Position numbers and translations under genes: made by a program. Positions 18,492 through 29,355 of a DNA stretch of 64,000 nt are shown here, one piece after another. The stretch lies in the NCBI GenBank assembly GCA_963741755.1, contig CAVUJG010000001.1, forward strand, positions 124,001-188,000. The letters run 5' to 3'. Position 1 is the first letter of the stretch. The number at the start of each line of letters is the position of its first letter. Source of the stretch: Sva-07 sp963741755. Lineage in GTDB: Bacteria; Actinomycetota; Acidimicrobiia; Acidimicrobiales; Ilumatobacteraceae. The notes beneath the pieces were generated by a model that did not search any database, was not told the DNA's origin, and saw only the letters and a list, made by a program, of their open reading frames with translations.

Positions 18492-19640
18492 GTGGCGACA
18501 TCGGGTCCGATCCTGACGGCGACCGAGCGTGAACGGGTCGCGGCCGAACTTGCTCACGCCTCGACGCTGCCGCCGCGCGCCTACACCGATCCGGAGGTGT
18601 GGGCGCGCGAAGCCGACGCCATCTTCCGACGCGACTGGGTGTGCGTCGCCCGGGTCGACCAGGTGCCGGACCCCGGCGACTACATCGCGGTCGATCTGCT
18701 CGACCAGCCGGTGATCGTGATCCGGGGCGACGACGGCACGATCCGCGCGCTGTCGAACGTCTGCCTGCATCGAGCGATGCCGCTCGTGTCCGCAACGGGG
18801 TCGACCCGATGGATCGTGTGCCCCTACCACCTGTGGTCGTACGGGCGCGACGGGGCACTGCACACCGCGCCGCTCATGGACGACGCAGCGGACTTCGACA
18901 TCGAGCAGTGCCGGCTGCCGCAACTCGCGGTCGAGGAGTGGCAGGGCTTCATCTTCGTGTCGATGGACGCCGACGCCGCGCCGCTGGCGCCACGGCTCGA
19001 GCCGCTCGCCGAACGCTTGGCCCCGTACGAGCTGGCACGACTGGTGATCGCCGACACGATCGAGTTCGACTCGCCGTGGAACTGGAAGCTGTTGGTCGAG
19101 AACTTCATGGAGGCGTACCACCACATCGGCGCGCACCGCGACACGTTCCAGGTGAGCAATCCGGCGAAGGACTCCTTCGTCGTCGACAACGAGGGCGGGC
19201 CGTGGTCGCTGCTGTCCATGCCTGGCGCGGCCGGACCCGACGAGCCGCACGCCGACGGGCCGTCCGGTCTCCCGCTGCTGTCAGGGGTGGATCCCGATCG
19301 GCGCACCGATCTTCTCGCCGCCTGCGTGTACCCCACACTGCTGTTCGCCGTCACCGGCACGCTCGCCACGTGGTACGAGGTCGCCACACACTCGCACGAC
19401 CGTATGACGCTGCGCATCCACCTGCTGTTGGAGCCGGAGGCAGCCGCCGACCCCGACGTGGTCGCCGCGTTGCCGACGATCCGCGAGGGCCTGAGCTGGA
19501 TCCACGGTGAGGACATCCCCGTCAACGAGGGGCCGTGGCGCGGGCTGCACGCCCCGCTCGCGACGCAGGGGCGGCTGTCGCCCTACGAATCGGCGATCTG
19601 GCAGTTCAACCAGTACTGGCTGCAACGTACCGGCGCCTGA
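18492..19640 (+). CDS. Rieske [2Fe-2S] aromatic-ring-hydroxylating-type oxygenase, alpha subunit
   Basis: A protein of about 382 residues. The Rieske cluster site is C-x-H (CLHRAMPLV near residue 91) and C-x2-H (CPYHLW near residue 110). The catalytic domain contains the mononuclear iron site in ENFMEAYHHIGAHRDTF near residue 210, where the two histidines are ligands. Such enzymes hydroxylate or demethylate aromatic or amine compounds with electrons from a reductase that is not encoded here. GTG at 18492 is the chosen start because the Rieske domain follows at the usual distance; an ATG at 18453 is possible. It is divergent from the lipoprotein operon (128 nt between). Confidence 0.88.
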   Translation: MATSGPILTATERERVAAELAHASTLPPRAYTDPEVWAREADAIFRRDWVCVARVDQVPDPGDYIAVDLLDQPVIVIRGDDGTIRALSNVCLHRAMPLVSATGSTRWIVCPYHLWSYGRDGALHTAPLMDDAADFDIEQCRLPQLAVEEWQGFIFVSMDADAAPLAPRLEPLAERLAPYELARLVIADTIEFDSPWNWKLLVENFMEAYHHIGAHRDTFQVSNPAKDSFVVDNEGGPWSLLSMPGAAGPDEPHADGPSGLPLLSGVDPDRRTDLLAACVYPTLLFAVTGTLATWYEVATHSHDRMTLRIHLLLEPEAAADPDVVAALPTIREGLSWIHGEDIPVNEGPWRGLHAPLATQGRLSPYESAIWQFNQYWLQRTGA

Positions 19641-19645
19641 CGGCC

Positions 19646-19678
19646 GATTACATCAGGGGTCAGACCCGCGATGTAATC
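19646..19678. repeat. 33-nt palindrome, subfamily A
   Basis: Arm 19646-19661 (GATTACATCAGGGGTC), centre 19662, arm 19663-19678; 14 of 16 positions pair. It lies 5 nt after the Rieske gene stop codon and upstream of the HisD-like gene. Confidence 0.9.
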
Positions 19679-19715
19679 CTTCGGCACCGGTGGCAGCCTC
19701 GCCGGTAGCGTCGGC

Positions 19716-21041
19716 GTGGTGACGGTGATGCGCAGACAGGTCTGGAACGACATGAACGTCAGCGCCCGCGACGCGGTGATGCGCCGGGGCATCGACGACA
19801 TCTTCGACCCCGACCTGCGCCGATCCATCGGGGCGTTGATCGACGACGTCCGCGAGCGTGGCGACGCGGCGGTGTGCGACGCACTCGGCCGGTTCGACGG
19901 GATCGAGGTGGCGCCCGACGGGCTCCGGGTGAGCGCCGACGAGTTCGAGCAGGCGTCGGTGTCCGACGACGTCGACGCCGCCATCGACGATGCGATCGCC
20001 CATCTGCGTGCGTTCAACGAGGCGCAGATGGAACAGGCCGCCGACTGGTCGATCGAGAGCGAGCCCGGCCTGACGGTCGGCGAGAAGATCACGCCGATCA
20101 CCTCAGCAGGGCTGTTCACGCCGTCGGGCAAGGCGAGCTATCCCAGTGTCGCCTACCAGCTCGCCGTGCCGGCGGTGGTCGCCGGCGTGCCATCGATCGC
20201 ACTCGTCGTGCCGCCGGTCCCCGGGGGAGCCGGCGAGGTCGATCCCGCCGTGTTGGTGGTGTGCCGCAAGCTCGGCATCGCCGACGTGTTCCGGGTGAAC
20301 GGCCCGGCCGGTATCGCGGCGCTCGGTTTCGGAACGGACACGATTCCCAAGGTCCGCAAGATCGTCGGGCCCGGATCGCCCGCGGTCACGATCGCCCAGG
20401 TCGAGATGCAACGCCACGGTGTGGCCACGATGATGCTGCTCGGCCCGACCGAGAGCCTCGTGATCGCCGACGACAGCGCCGACCCTGCGCTCCTGGCCGC
20501 CGACCTGCTGATCGAAGCCGAACACGGCACCGACAGCACCGTGGTACTGCTCACCGACTCGGCCGCGCTCGCGGACGCCGTCGACGCCGAACTCGAACGG
20601 CAGTTGGCTGGGCTCGCCGACGTGCGAGCGACGGCAGCGAGAGCGTCACTCGGCCCCAACGGCGGCTGCGTTCTGGTCGACTCGCTTGTTGTCGCGGTCG
20701 GCATCGCCAACGAGTTCGCACCCGAGCACCTCCAGGTCGCCGTCGCCGACGCGGTCGTCGACGAGGTTGTCGATGCGCTCGTCAACGCCGGCGAGATCCT
20801 CATCGGTCAACACACGCCCTTCAGCGCCGCCAACTTCGTCATCGGGTGCCCGGCGTCGCTGCCGACATCGGGATTCGCCCACGTGTCGTCCGGCATCACC
20901 GCCGACACGTTCCTCAAGCGCACCGCGATCGCCCGCGCCGACGCCGCGGCGCTCGCCCGAATGGCTCCGTCGGTGTTGGCGCTCGCCGACCACGAAGGCT
21001 TCCCCGCCCACGGCGACGCCCTCCGCCTCCGCCAAAGCTGA
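19716..21041 (+). CDS. Histidinol dehydrogenase family protein, altered metal site
   Basis: A 441-residue HisD-family protein. Recognisable parts are PSGKASYPS, KIVGPGSPAV, the catalytic pair in NEFAPEHLQV, and HGDAL near the end. Several zinc-site residues known from E. coli HisD are changed. The Gln-x2-His pair reads EAEHGTDS (Gln to Glu). The GDY Asp region reads SAANFVIG, and the NHVLPT His reads PASLPT. It may therefore not be the histidine-pathway enzyme but a paralogue acting on another alcohol, as HpsN-type members do. No other his genes are nearby. The start may be GTG 19716, GTG 19719 or ATG 19728. Confidence 0.75.
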   Translation: MVTVMRRQVWNDMNVSARDAVMRRGIDDIFDPDLRRSIGALIDDVRERGDAAVCDALGRFDGIEVAPDGLRVSADEFEQASVSDDVDAAIDDAIAHLRAFNEAQMEQAADWSIESEPGLTVGEKITPITSAGLFTPSGKASYPSVAYQLAVPAVVAGVPSIALVVPPVPGGAGEVDPAVLVVCRKLGIADVFRVNGPAGIAALGFGTDTIPKVRKIVGPGSPAVTIAQVEMQRHGVATMMLLGPTESLVIADDSADPALLAADLLIEAEHGTDSTVVLLTDSAALADAVDAELERQLAGLADVRATAARASLGPNGGCVLVDSLVVAVGIANEFAPEHLQVAVADAVVDEVVDALVNAGEILIGQHTPFSAANFVIGCPASLPTSGFAHVSSGITADTFLKRTAIARADAAALARMAPSVLALADHEGFPAHGDALRLRQS

Positions 21042-21051
21042 CCCGAGCCGG

Positions 21052-21435
21052 TCAGGGGGCGAGGACGAGGCAGAACGGGTGGCCGGCCGGGTCGATCATC
21101 ACCCGGAACCGATCCGGGCGCGGCTGCGTCGATGCCTTCTGCGCCCCGAGGCGCAACACCGCCACCTCGGCGCCGTCGAGATTCGCCACGTCGATGTCGA
21201 CGTGAGCTTGCTGGGGCACGTCGCCACCCGGCCAGGTCGGCCGACGATGATCGTCGATCTGCTGAAACGCCAAGCGACCGTTCGGGGTGTGCACCTCGAC
21301 CCAGTCCTCGTCGTCGCCAGGCACGAGATCGCCACCCACGATCGAGTTGTAGAAATCCGCAAGGGCGAGTGCGTCGGGGCAATCCAACGCCATGACGCCG
21401 AGGCGTCCGATCGAGGTCGGGAAGTCGCTGTCCAT
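21052..21435 (-). CDS. VOC-family (glyoxalase-like) protein
   Basis: A 127-residue single vicinal-oxygen-chelate domain pair. LGVMALDCPDALALADFYNS at the start and FRVMIDPAGHPFCLVLAP at the end are the typical framing motifs of the glyoxalase/bleomycin-resistance/dioxygenase superfamily. A histidine in AHVDIDV and the late residues could bind metal. It is very likely a small cytoplasmic enzyme or binding protein with unknown substrate. It converges with the HisD-like gene and lies 22 nt downstream of tetR on the same strand, so it may be part of the MFS-TetR transcript. Confidence 0.8.
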   Translation of the reverse strand: MDSDFPTSIGRLGVMALDCPDALALADFYNSIVGGDLVPGDDEDWVEVHTPNGRLAFQQIDDHRRPTWPGGDVPQQAHVDIDVANLDGAEVAVLRLGAQKASTQPRPDRFRVMIDPAGHPFCLVLAP

Positions 21436-21457
21436 CCGGGCACCCTACGAGGGCACG

Positions 21458-22063
21458 TCAACCGAGATCTGACGCCAGACGTGAAGCCTGCGGGAGCACG
21501 GTGCGCAGCAGTCGCTCGACGAACGCAGCGTCCAGAGGATCGTGGCTCAACAGGCGCCGGTAGACGAACGGACCGATCAGCGCATCGATCAACACTTCGA
21601 CATCGGTGTCGGCAGCGAGTTCGCCCCGCTCGAGCGCACGCCCGAGAATCGTCTGCAACGGCTGGCGTCGATAGCGGATGTACTCGTCGAGCGAGTCACG
21701 AAGGTTCGGGTCGCGCACGGACGCGGCGATCATGTCCGGCAGCACGTCGCTCGCCTTGCCCGTGGCCATTCGACGCGCGAGTTCGGACAGGTAGTCGTCG
21801 AGGTCGCCTCGAAGCGAGCCCTTGTCGATCACGTCGAAGGGCCGCATTGCCTGGTTGAGCGCTTCGAGAACGAGGCGTTCCTTCGACGGCCAGCGCCGGT
21901 AGATCGTTGCTTTCGACACACCCGCGCGCTGCGCGAGGTCGTCCATCGACATGCCGTTCAGCCCGACCTCACCAGCGAGCTCGAGGGTCACGTCGAGCAA
22001 CGCCTGGTCGAGCCCCTCGACACGGGGTCGTCCTCGGCGAGCCTGCGTGGCGGTGGTCGGCAT
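21458..22063 (-). CDS. TetR-family transcriptional repressor
   Basis: A 201-residue TetR-type regulator. The N-terminal helix-turn-helix is clear: MSMDDLAQRAGVSKATIYRR near residues 37-56, followed by WPSKERLV. The C-terminal half is a helical ligand-binding domain (LIDALIGPFVYRRLLSHD). It starts 3 nt after the MFS gene's stop on the same strand, so both are in one transcript. A near-perfect palindrome at 23732-23754 in front of the MFS gene is the probable binding site, which would make the pair self-regulated and drug-inducible. Confidence 0.92.
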   Translation of the reverse strand: MPTTATQARRGRPRVEGLDQALLDVTLELAGEVGLNGMSMDDLAQRAGVSKATIYRRWPSKERLVLEALNQAMRPFDVIDKGSLRGDLDDYLSELARRMATGKASDVLPDMIAASVRDPNLRDSLDEYIRYRRQPLQTILGRALERGELAADTDVEVLIDALIGPFVYRRLLSHDPLDAAFVERLLRTVLPQASRLASDLG

Positions 22064-22066
22064 ACG

Positions 22067-23719
22067 TCAATCCCCCACGACCGGCGCCGGTTGAACGTCC
22101 GGCGTCATCGGCTCGATCACTGGTTCGGGGCGATCGATGACGTCGAACGCCGATTCGCGTGCATGCGACGGCAGGAAACGCCAGGCGATCACGAAGGCAC
22201 CAGCGACCGCAAGAGCGCCCACTCGGAGTCCGATCGACAGCGCGTCGACGAATCCATCGCTCGCGGCCGCCGAGAACGCTGCGGCCTGATCTCCGAGACT
22301 CGCCGCAAGGCCCTGGGCTGCGCCGAGCGATGATTCGGCCTGGGCGACCTGGGGCGGCGTCAGTCCGAACACCCCGGCGAGATCCACGATGCGGGCGCTG
22401 TACACGCTGGTGACGATGGTGCCGATCACCGCAACGCCGAGCGCTCCACCCACCTGACGGGTGGTGTCGTTGATGGCCGATCCGATGCCGGCCTTGGCCC
22501 GCGGGAGCGAGCCCATCACCGCTTCGGTGGCCGGCGCCATCGTCATGCCCATCCCTGCGGCCATCACCATGAAGAAGCCGATCACCACGGGGTACGGCGA
22601 GTTGGATTCGATCGTCGACAGCAGCAGCAGCCCAGTGATCACGAAGGCCAAGCCGGTCAGAACGACCGGCTTCGTGCCGAGCCGTTCGACGAAGCGGGCC
22701 GACATCGGTGCGACGACCATCATCGTGGCCGCATACGGAAGGAGCCGGACTCCTGCCTCGAGCGGTGAGTAGCCGTGGACGAGCTGCCAGTACTGGGTCA
22801 TCAACAGCATCGAGCCGAACATGGCGAAGAACACGATGGTGATCGTTCCGCTGCCGGCGCTGAATCGAGGGTTCTTGAACACCGTCAGGTCGAGCATGGG
22901 ATGTGAGGTGCGCAGCTCCCAGGCCAGGAAGGCCGACAGCGTGGTGATCGCGACGACGAAGGCGCCGACGACCACCGGGTCGGTCCAACCCTTCGATGGG
23001 CCTTCGATGATGCCGAACAGCAACGACGCAAGCCCAACGAACGACAGCAGCGCGCCGAGCGGATCGATCTTGCCGTGAGAGGGGTCACGCGACGTCGGCA
23101 CGAGGAACGCGCCGAGCAGCAGCGCCGCCGCACCGATCGGCAGGTTGACCCAGAACACCGACGACCAGGAGAAGTGCTCGAGCAGGAATCCGCCGACGAT
23201 CGGCCCGATCGCCACGCCGAGCCCGGAGAAGCCCGCCCAGATGGCGATCGCCCGACCGCGTTCGACCGGATCGCGGAACACGTTGATCAGGAGCGACAAC
23301 GTCGCCGGCATGATCAGCGCGCCGCCGATGCCCATGAAGGCGCGGGTGAAGATCAGCTCGTTTGCCGTCGTCGACATGGCGGCTGCGGCCGAGCCGAGGC
23401 AGAACAACACGATGCCCAACTGCAGGGCCCCTTTGCGCCCGAAACGATCGGACAGGCTGCCGGTGGTGAGGAGCAACCCGGCGAACACCAGCACGTAGGA
23501 GTCGATGATCCACTGGACCTGACTGTTCGTCGCGCCGAGCTCGGTGATCAGCGACGGGATCGCGACATTGAGGATGGTGTTGTCCATCACGATGATCAAG
23601 AGACTCATGCAGAGCACGCCGAGGATGTACCAGCGGCGTTCGAACACGCGGGGGTCGATGTCGGCCTCACCGGTCTGGGCGATGGAGGGAACCGGCGCGG
23701 CCGCTCGGACTTCTTTCAC
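22067..23719 (-). CDS. MFS multidrug exporter, DHA2 (14-helix) family
   Basis: A transporter of about 550 residues. The first helix contains MDNTILNVAIPSL, the DHA2-family signature (D1 motif). RFGRKGALQLG matches MFS motif A, and MGIGGALIMPATLSLL matches motif C of drug/proton antiporters. About 14 hydrophobic segments are visible, with the last near VGALAVAGAFVIAWRFLP. The GTG at 23719 is the best start because the first helix and operator fit behind it; the longer open frame upstream runs through the neighbouring regulator gene. It forms an operon with the TetR repressor and is transcribed away from the two-component genes. Confidence 0.9.
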   Translation of the reverse strand: MKEVRAAAPVPSIAQTGEADIDPRVFERRWYILGVLCMSLLIIVMDNTILNVAIPSLITELGATNSQVQWIIDSYVLVFAGLLLTTGSLSDRFGRKGALQLGIVLFCLGSAAAAMSTTANELIFTRAFMGIGGALIMPATLSLLINVFRDPVERGRAIAIWAGFSGLGVAIGPIVGGFLLEHFSWSSVFWVNLPIGAAALLLGAFLVPTSRDPSHGKIDPLGALLSFVGLASLLFGIIEGPSKGWTDPVVVGAFVVAITTLSAFLAWELRTSHPMLDLTVFKNPRFSAGSGTITIVFFAMFGSMLLMTQYWQLVHGYSPLEAGVRLLPYAATMMVVAPMSARFVERLGTKPVVLTGLAFVITGLLLLSTIESNSPYPVVIGFFMVMAAGMGMTMAPATEAVMGSLPRAKAGIGSAINDTTRQVGGALGVAVIGTIVTSVYSARIVDLAGVFGLTPPQVAQAESSLGAAQGLAASLGDQAAAFSAAASDGFVDALSIGLRVGALAVAGAFVIAWRFLPSHARESAFDVIDRPEPVIEPMTPDVQPAPVVGD

Positions 23720-23731
23720 GGGACCTCTTTT

Positions 23732-23754
23732 CGATACGGAACGGTTCGGTATCG
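23732..23754. promoter_or_regulatory. TetR operator palindrome
   Basis: A 23-nt inverted repeat, CGATAC...GTATCG with inner GGAAC/GTTCG; 10 of 11 arm positions pair around a central G. It lies 12 nt upstream of the MFS start and overlaps the predicted -10 box, which fits a TetR-type repressor site controlling the MFS-tetR operon. Confidence 0.75.
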
Positions 23755-23780
23755 TAAAGCGTTGAGCGGTCAAGTCGCAA
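23751..23780 (-). promoter_or_regulatory. Probable promoter of the MFS-tetR operon
   Basis: On the minus strand, TTGCGA (23780-23775) and TACGAT (23756-23751) are separated by 18 nt. The -10 box overlaps the TetR palindrome, consistent with repression by blocking RNA polymerase. Confidence 0.4.
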
Positions 23781-23801
23781 CCTGTCGGTGCCGATGAGCT
23801 G

Positions 23802-24590
23802 GTGATGGAATCGACGTCTCGCGCACCAGGCGACACCGCTGTGCTCGGCACCAACACGGCCGTCCTGCTGGTCGAGGACGACGACCGCATCAGCGAACCG
23901 TTGATCCGTGTGCTCCGATCGGAAGGCTTCGAGGTCGAACACGTCGATGCAGGCCTTCCGGCGATCGATTCCGTCATCGCCGCATGCCCCGACCTCGTGC
24001 TGCTCGACCTGACGCTGCCCGACATCGACGGCCTCGACGTGTGCCGCAAGATCCGAGCGGTGCATCCAGAACTCCCGATCATCATGCTGACGGCTCGTGC
24101 CGAAGAGATGGACGTCATCGTCGGACTCAATGCCGGCGCCGACGACTACGTTGCCAAGCCGTTCCGACTCGCCGAACTCGTGGCTCGGATCCGGGCCCGC
24201 TTGCGTGTGATCGAACACTCGGCAAGCTTCCGACAGACCGGACCGCTGACCGGGGCCGGCATCGAACTGCACACCGACGCGCGGCGGTGCTTCGTCACCG
24301 ACACCGAGGGCAGGCGCGAAGAGATCGAGTTGACCACCAAGGAGTTCGATCTTCTCGAACTGTTGATGAGCCAGCCGGGCGTGACGCTGAAACGCGAACA
24401 GATCATGAGCGAAGTCTGGGACGAGAACTGGTGGGGCTCGACGCGCACGCTCGACACGCACACCTCGACGCTGCGTCGCAAGATCCTCGACGACAGCGAT
24501 CCCCCGTCGAAGATCGTGACCGTGCGCGGCGTCGGGTTCCGCTTCGACCCCGCTGCCGAATCGATCAACCCACCGTCGTCGAGGAGCTGA
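23802..24590 (+). CDS. Two-component response regulator, OmpR family
   Basis: A 262-residue regulator. The receiver domain (about residues 20-135) has the acidic pair in VEDDDR, the phosphoacceptor Asp in LLDLTLPDIDG near residue 69, and the conserved Lys in YVAKPF. The winged-helix DNA-binding domain (about 150-255) contains ELTTKEFDLLELLMSQPG and TLDTHTSTLRRKI and ends VRGVGFRFDP, as in OmpR/PhoB proteins. It is followed 5 nt later by its sensor kinase. It is divergent from the MFS exporter across an 82-nt region that holds the TetR operator; whether the two systems are linked is unknown. Confidence 0.93.
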   Translation: MMESTSRAPGDTAVLGTNTAVLLVEDDDRISEPLIRVLRSEGFEVEHVDAGLPAIDSVIAACPDLVLLDLTLPDIDGLDVCRKIRAVHPELPIIMLTARAEEMDVIVGLNAGADDYVAKPFRLAELVARIRARLRVIEHSASFRQTGPLTGAGIELHTDARRCFVTDTEGRREEIELTTKEFDLLELLMSQPGVTLKREQIMSEVWDENWWGSTRTLDTHTSTLRRKILDDSDPPSKIVTVRGVGFRFDPAAESINPPSSRS

Positions 24591-24595
24591 ACGGC

Positions 24596-25588
24596 GTGCG
24601 CCGCCGCCTCGTCCTGTCGACGATTGCTGTGGTCGTCGTGGTGATCATGGTCCTGACGATCCCGGTGCTGCTGATCGTGCGCGACGCCGAAGGCGGCGAA
24701 CTGCCGGGAGACGTCGTGGTGCGACTTGCGGTGATCGCACTTGCGGCCGTCGCCGCCGCTGCGTTGCTCGCCGGGGTGCAGGCGCGCCAGTTGGCGCGAC
24801 CGCTCGAGCGGCTCGCCCGGAGCGCCTCTCGGGTCGGCGATGGTGATTTCAGCGCGGCGGCTCCGCCACCGTCGGGCATCGAGGAGATCGATGCGATCGC
24901 CCGCTCGCTGCGGCTGAGCGCCAACCGGGTCGACCGGATGCTCGAATCCGAGCGCGGCTTCACCGCAGACGCCACGCATCAGCTCCGCACCGGCCTGACC
25001 GGCATTGCGATGCGTCTCGAACTCCTCGAACGGTCGAACGACACCGATGTGTCAGCGGAGGCGGCCGCCGCGTTGGTGCAGACTCACGAGCTGAACACGA
25101 CGCTCGACGAACTCCTGAGTGTTGCCAGAACCGGCAGCACGAAGGAGCGGACCGATCTCGTGCTCACGACGTTGGTCGACCATCAGGTCGCCGACTGGCA
25201 ACAGCGCTTCGCCGAGACGCGACGCCAAGTGGTCGTGACCACCGGTGCAACCCAGCACGTGATGGCCACGCCAGGACTGATCGGACAGGTGTTGAACGTC
25301 CTGCTCGAGAACTCGCTGCGCCACGGCCGCGGGACCGTGGCGATCCTCGTGCAGGACACGAGCGTCACCATCGAGGACGAGGGCCCGGGCATTCCCGCCG
25401 ATCGGGTCGCAACGCTGTTCGACCGCCCGAGCGACCCCCGCGCCGCACACGGTCGCGGCCTCCCGCTCGCCCGACGACTCGCCGAGTCGGACGGCGGCCG
25501 CCTCGACGTCATCCAGTCGCGCCCGCCGGCCTTCCGCCTCACGCTCGTGCCCGCGACGATTACAACAGGGGTCAGACCCGCGATGTAA
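24596..25588 (+). CDS. Sensor histidine kinase; 3' end lies inside a 33-nt palindrome
   Basis: A kinase of about 330 residues that pairs with the preceding regulator. Helix 1 is about residues 7-28 and helix 2 about 43-62, with a very short extracytoplasmic loop between, so it may sense the membrane or a partner. A HAMP-like linker (LARPLERLARSASRVGDGDF) is followed by the H-box THQLRTGLTGIAMR. The N-box is LNVLLENSLRHG and the G1 box IEDEGPGIP. The last dozen residues (ATITTGVRPAM) and the TAA stop are encoded by the palindrome at 25558-25590, so the natural end of the protein has been replaced or extended by the repeat. Confidence 0.9.
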   Translation: MRRRLVLSTIAVVVVVIMVLTIPVLLIVRDAEGGELPGDVVVRLAVIALAAVAAAALLAGVQARQLARPLERLARSASRVGDGDFSAAAPPPSGIEEIDAIARSLRLSANRVDRMLESERGFTADATHQLRTGLTGIAMRLELLERSNDTDVSAEAAAALVQTHELNTTLDELLSVARTGSTKERTDLVLTTLVDHQVADWQQRFAETRRQVVVTTGATQHVMATPGLIGQVLNVLLENSLRHGRGTVAILVQDTSVTIEDEGPGIPADRVATLFDRPSDPRAAHGRGLPLARRLAESDGGRLDVIQSRPPAFRLTLVPATITTGVRPAM

Positions 25589-25628
25589 TCGGCAGCTGAT
25601 TACATCGCGGGTCTGACCCCTGTTGTAA

Positions 25629-25630
<2 letters not shown>
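25558..25630. repeat. Inverted pair of 33-nt palindromes (subfamily A), BIME-like
   Basis: Unit 1 is 25558-25590 and unit 2 is 25598-25630. Unit 2 is the exact reverse complement of unit 1, so the pair forms a perfect 33-bp hairpin with a 7-nt loop. The stop codon of the histidine kinase lies inside unit 1, and the clpB stop codon (TGA, minus strand 25631-25629) overlaps the outer end of unit 2. The pair fills the whole gap between these convergent genes. Confidence 0.95.
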
Positions 25631-28120
<2,490 letters not shown>

Positions 28121-28146
28121 GACTTCCTTCTCTCCCGTTCAGAAAA

Positions 28147-28167
28147 CTTGAGTGTAAGTGTATCAGG
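28147..28167. promoter_or_regulatory. Degenerate HAIR element upstream of clpB
   Basis: CTTGAGT, 7 nt, then TATCAGG. The left half is a perfect HspR half-site; the right half keeps four of seven bases of ACTCAAG. Its position just before clpB agrees with HspR control of clpB known in streptomycetes. Confidence 0.5.
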
Positions 28168-28175
28168 AAATGGGG

Positions 28176-29057
28176 TTATCCACAGTGTCTGCGAAGGACT
28201 TCCGCCACTGCGTCGCTCGTGGTCACCAGATCCTTGTAGTCGCGAACGTCGGCGGGAAGGGAGTCGAGCGCTGCGGCCAGCCGACCGGCCACCTCCGATG
28301 AGGGCGCCGAGAGCAGAATCGGGGTCACGTAGGTGCGGATGGTGAACAGCACGCACCGAGTGGCGGGGAACCGACGGAGAGTCTCGCGTTCGACGCGCAG
28401 GTACATCTGATCCGGCTGCGGCACGGCCGGACGGGGCGCTGCGGTGCCGTCGACCGGGGTGTACCAGTCGGGCGTGTCGAGCACCCCCCATCCGAGTCGC
28501 CAGAAGCTGCGCTCGGGCGTCAGCCGGTCGAAGAAGCTGTCGATCGGCGCCTCGAGTTGGTCGTTGAGCCGGTCGACGGGTGCGTGCACGCCCGCCATCG
28601 TCAGCCCGAGCTTCGAACGAAGGTCCCAGCGGTTGGGGAAACAGACCGATCCGCCCCCGAACACGAGCTCGCCGTTGCGTTCGACGAGGAGCACGAGATC
28701 CTCCGGGACCAACCGTGCCGCCGCGTCGAGCGGGTGCAGCGTCGCGTCGAGCGCGGCGTCGCCGTATCGCTCGGGCCAGCGCTGACGCACGTGCGCCACC
28801 AGCGCGTCGGCGACCTCGTGTGATTCGGGTTCGACGTCGTCGTCGAGCACGGCGAACACCGTGTCCGGGAACTGCTCCATCAGGCGCGGCTTCGCCTCGA
28901 TCGCTGCATCGGCGTCGGGTCCGAGTTCGATCCAGTCGCGCAGGTCCAGGGGCCGCACACCGAGACGCCATCGGAACGCCTCGGGTCCAGCGGGCGCGGG
29001 GCCGTCCATGAAGGGTAGATACGGAATCGGGTCGACCGTCGTCCCCACGGGCTCCAT
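28176..29057 (-). CDS. DUF3445 / heme-dependent oxidative N-demethylase alpha-like protein
   Basis: A 293-residue protein of the DUF3445 (HODM alpha-like) family, whose studied members are heme-binding subunits of dimethylamine-type N-demethylases. Family motifs are visible: LGVRPLDLRDWIELG near residue 33, GGSVCFPNRWDLRSKLG near residue 128, and SFWRLGWGVLDTPDWY near residue 185. YLRVERETLRRFP and VLFTIRTYVTPI follow near residues 225-245. The companion reductase and other subunits are absent nearby, so this may be a stand-alone member. It lies just upstream of clpB on the same strand; the gap holds the HAIR-like site. Confidence 0.8.
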   Translation of the reverse strand: MEPVGTTVDPIPYLPFMDGPAPAGPEAFRWRLGVRPLDLRDWIELGPDADAAIEAKPRLMEQFPDTVFAVLDDDVEPESHEVADALVAHVRQRWPERYGDAALDATLHPLDAAARLVPEDLVLLVERNGELVFGGGSVCFPNRWDLRSKLGLTMAGVHAPVDRLNDQLEAPIDSFFDRLTPERSFWRLGWGVLDTPDWYTPVDGTAAPRPAVPQPDQMYLRVERETLRRFPATRCVLFTIRTYVTPILLSAPSSEVAGRLAAALDSLPADVRDYKDLVTTSDAVAEVLRRHCG

Positions 29058-29090
29058 CCACCGAACGCTAACCCCACGTCACCCCACCAG

Positions 29091-29313
29091 CGATGAGCCA
29101 AACCGCCGTATCCGGTCACTTCGCTCATCGCAACGGGGACGCACGTCCCTCCGATGAGCCAAACCGCCGTATCCGGTCACTTCGCTCATCGCAACGGGGA
29201 CGCACGTCCCTCCGATGAGCCAAACCGCCGTATCCGGTCACTTCGCTCATCGCAACGGGGACGCACGTCCCTCCGATGAGCGAAACCGCTGTATCCGGTC
29301 GCTTCGCTCATCG
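29091..29313. repeat. Four-copy array of a 40-nt repeat, 61-nt period
   Basis: Copies at 29091-29130, 29152-29191, 29213-29252 and 29274-29313 are separated by identical 21-nt spacers. Each begins CGATGAGC and ends TTCGCTCATCG. It is the same family and the same 61-nt period as 2851-2951, with a different interior (AACCGCCGTATCCGG-like). The last copy has several substitutions. The 298-nt gap between the DUF3445 gene and the LLM gene holds only this array. Confidence 0.92.
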
Positions 29314-29355
29314 CACGGGTGGTGACAGGGCGTGAGGCGCGGGCATGCTGGGATC

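Noticed and set aside
29091..29313. CRISPR array (direct repeats with regular spacers)
   Set aside because: The 21-nt spacers are identical to one another, the repeats have palindromic ends over 40 nt, and no cas gene is present.
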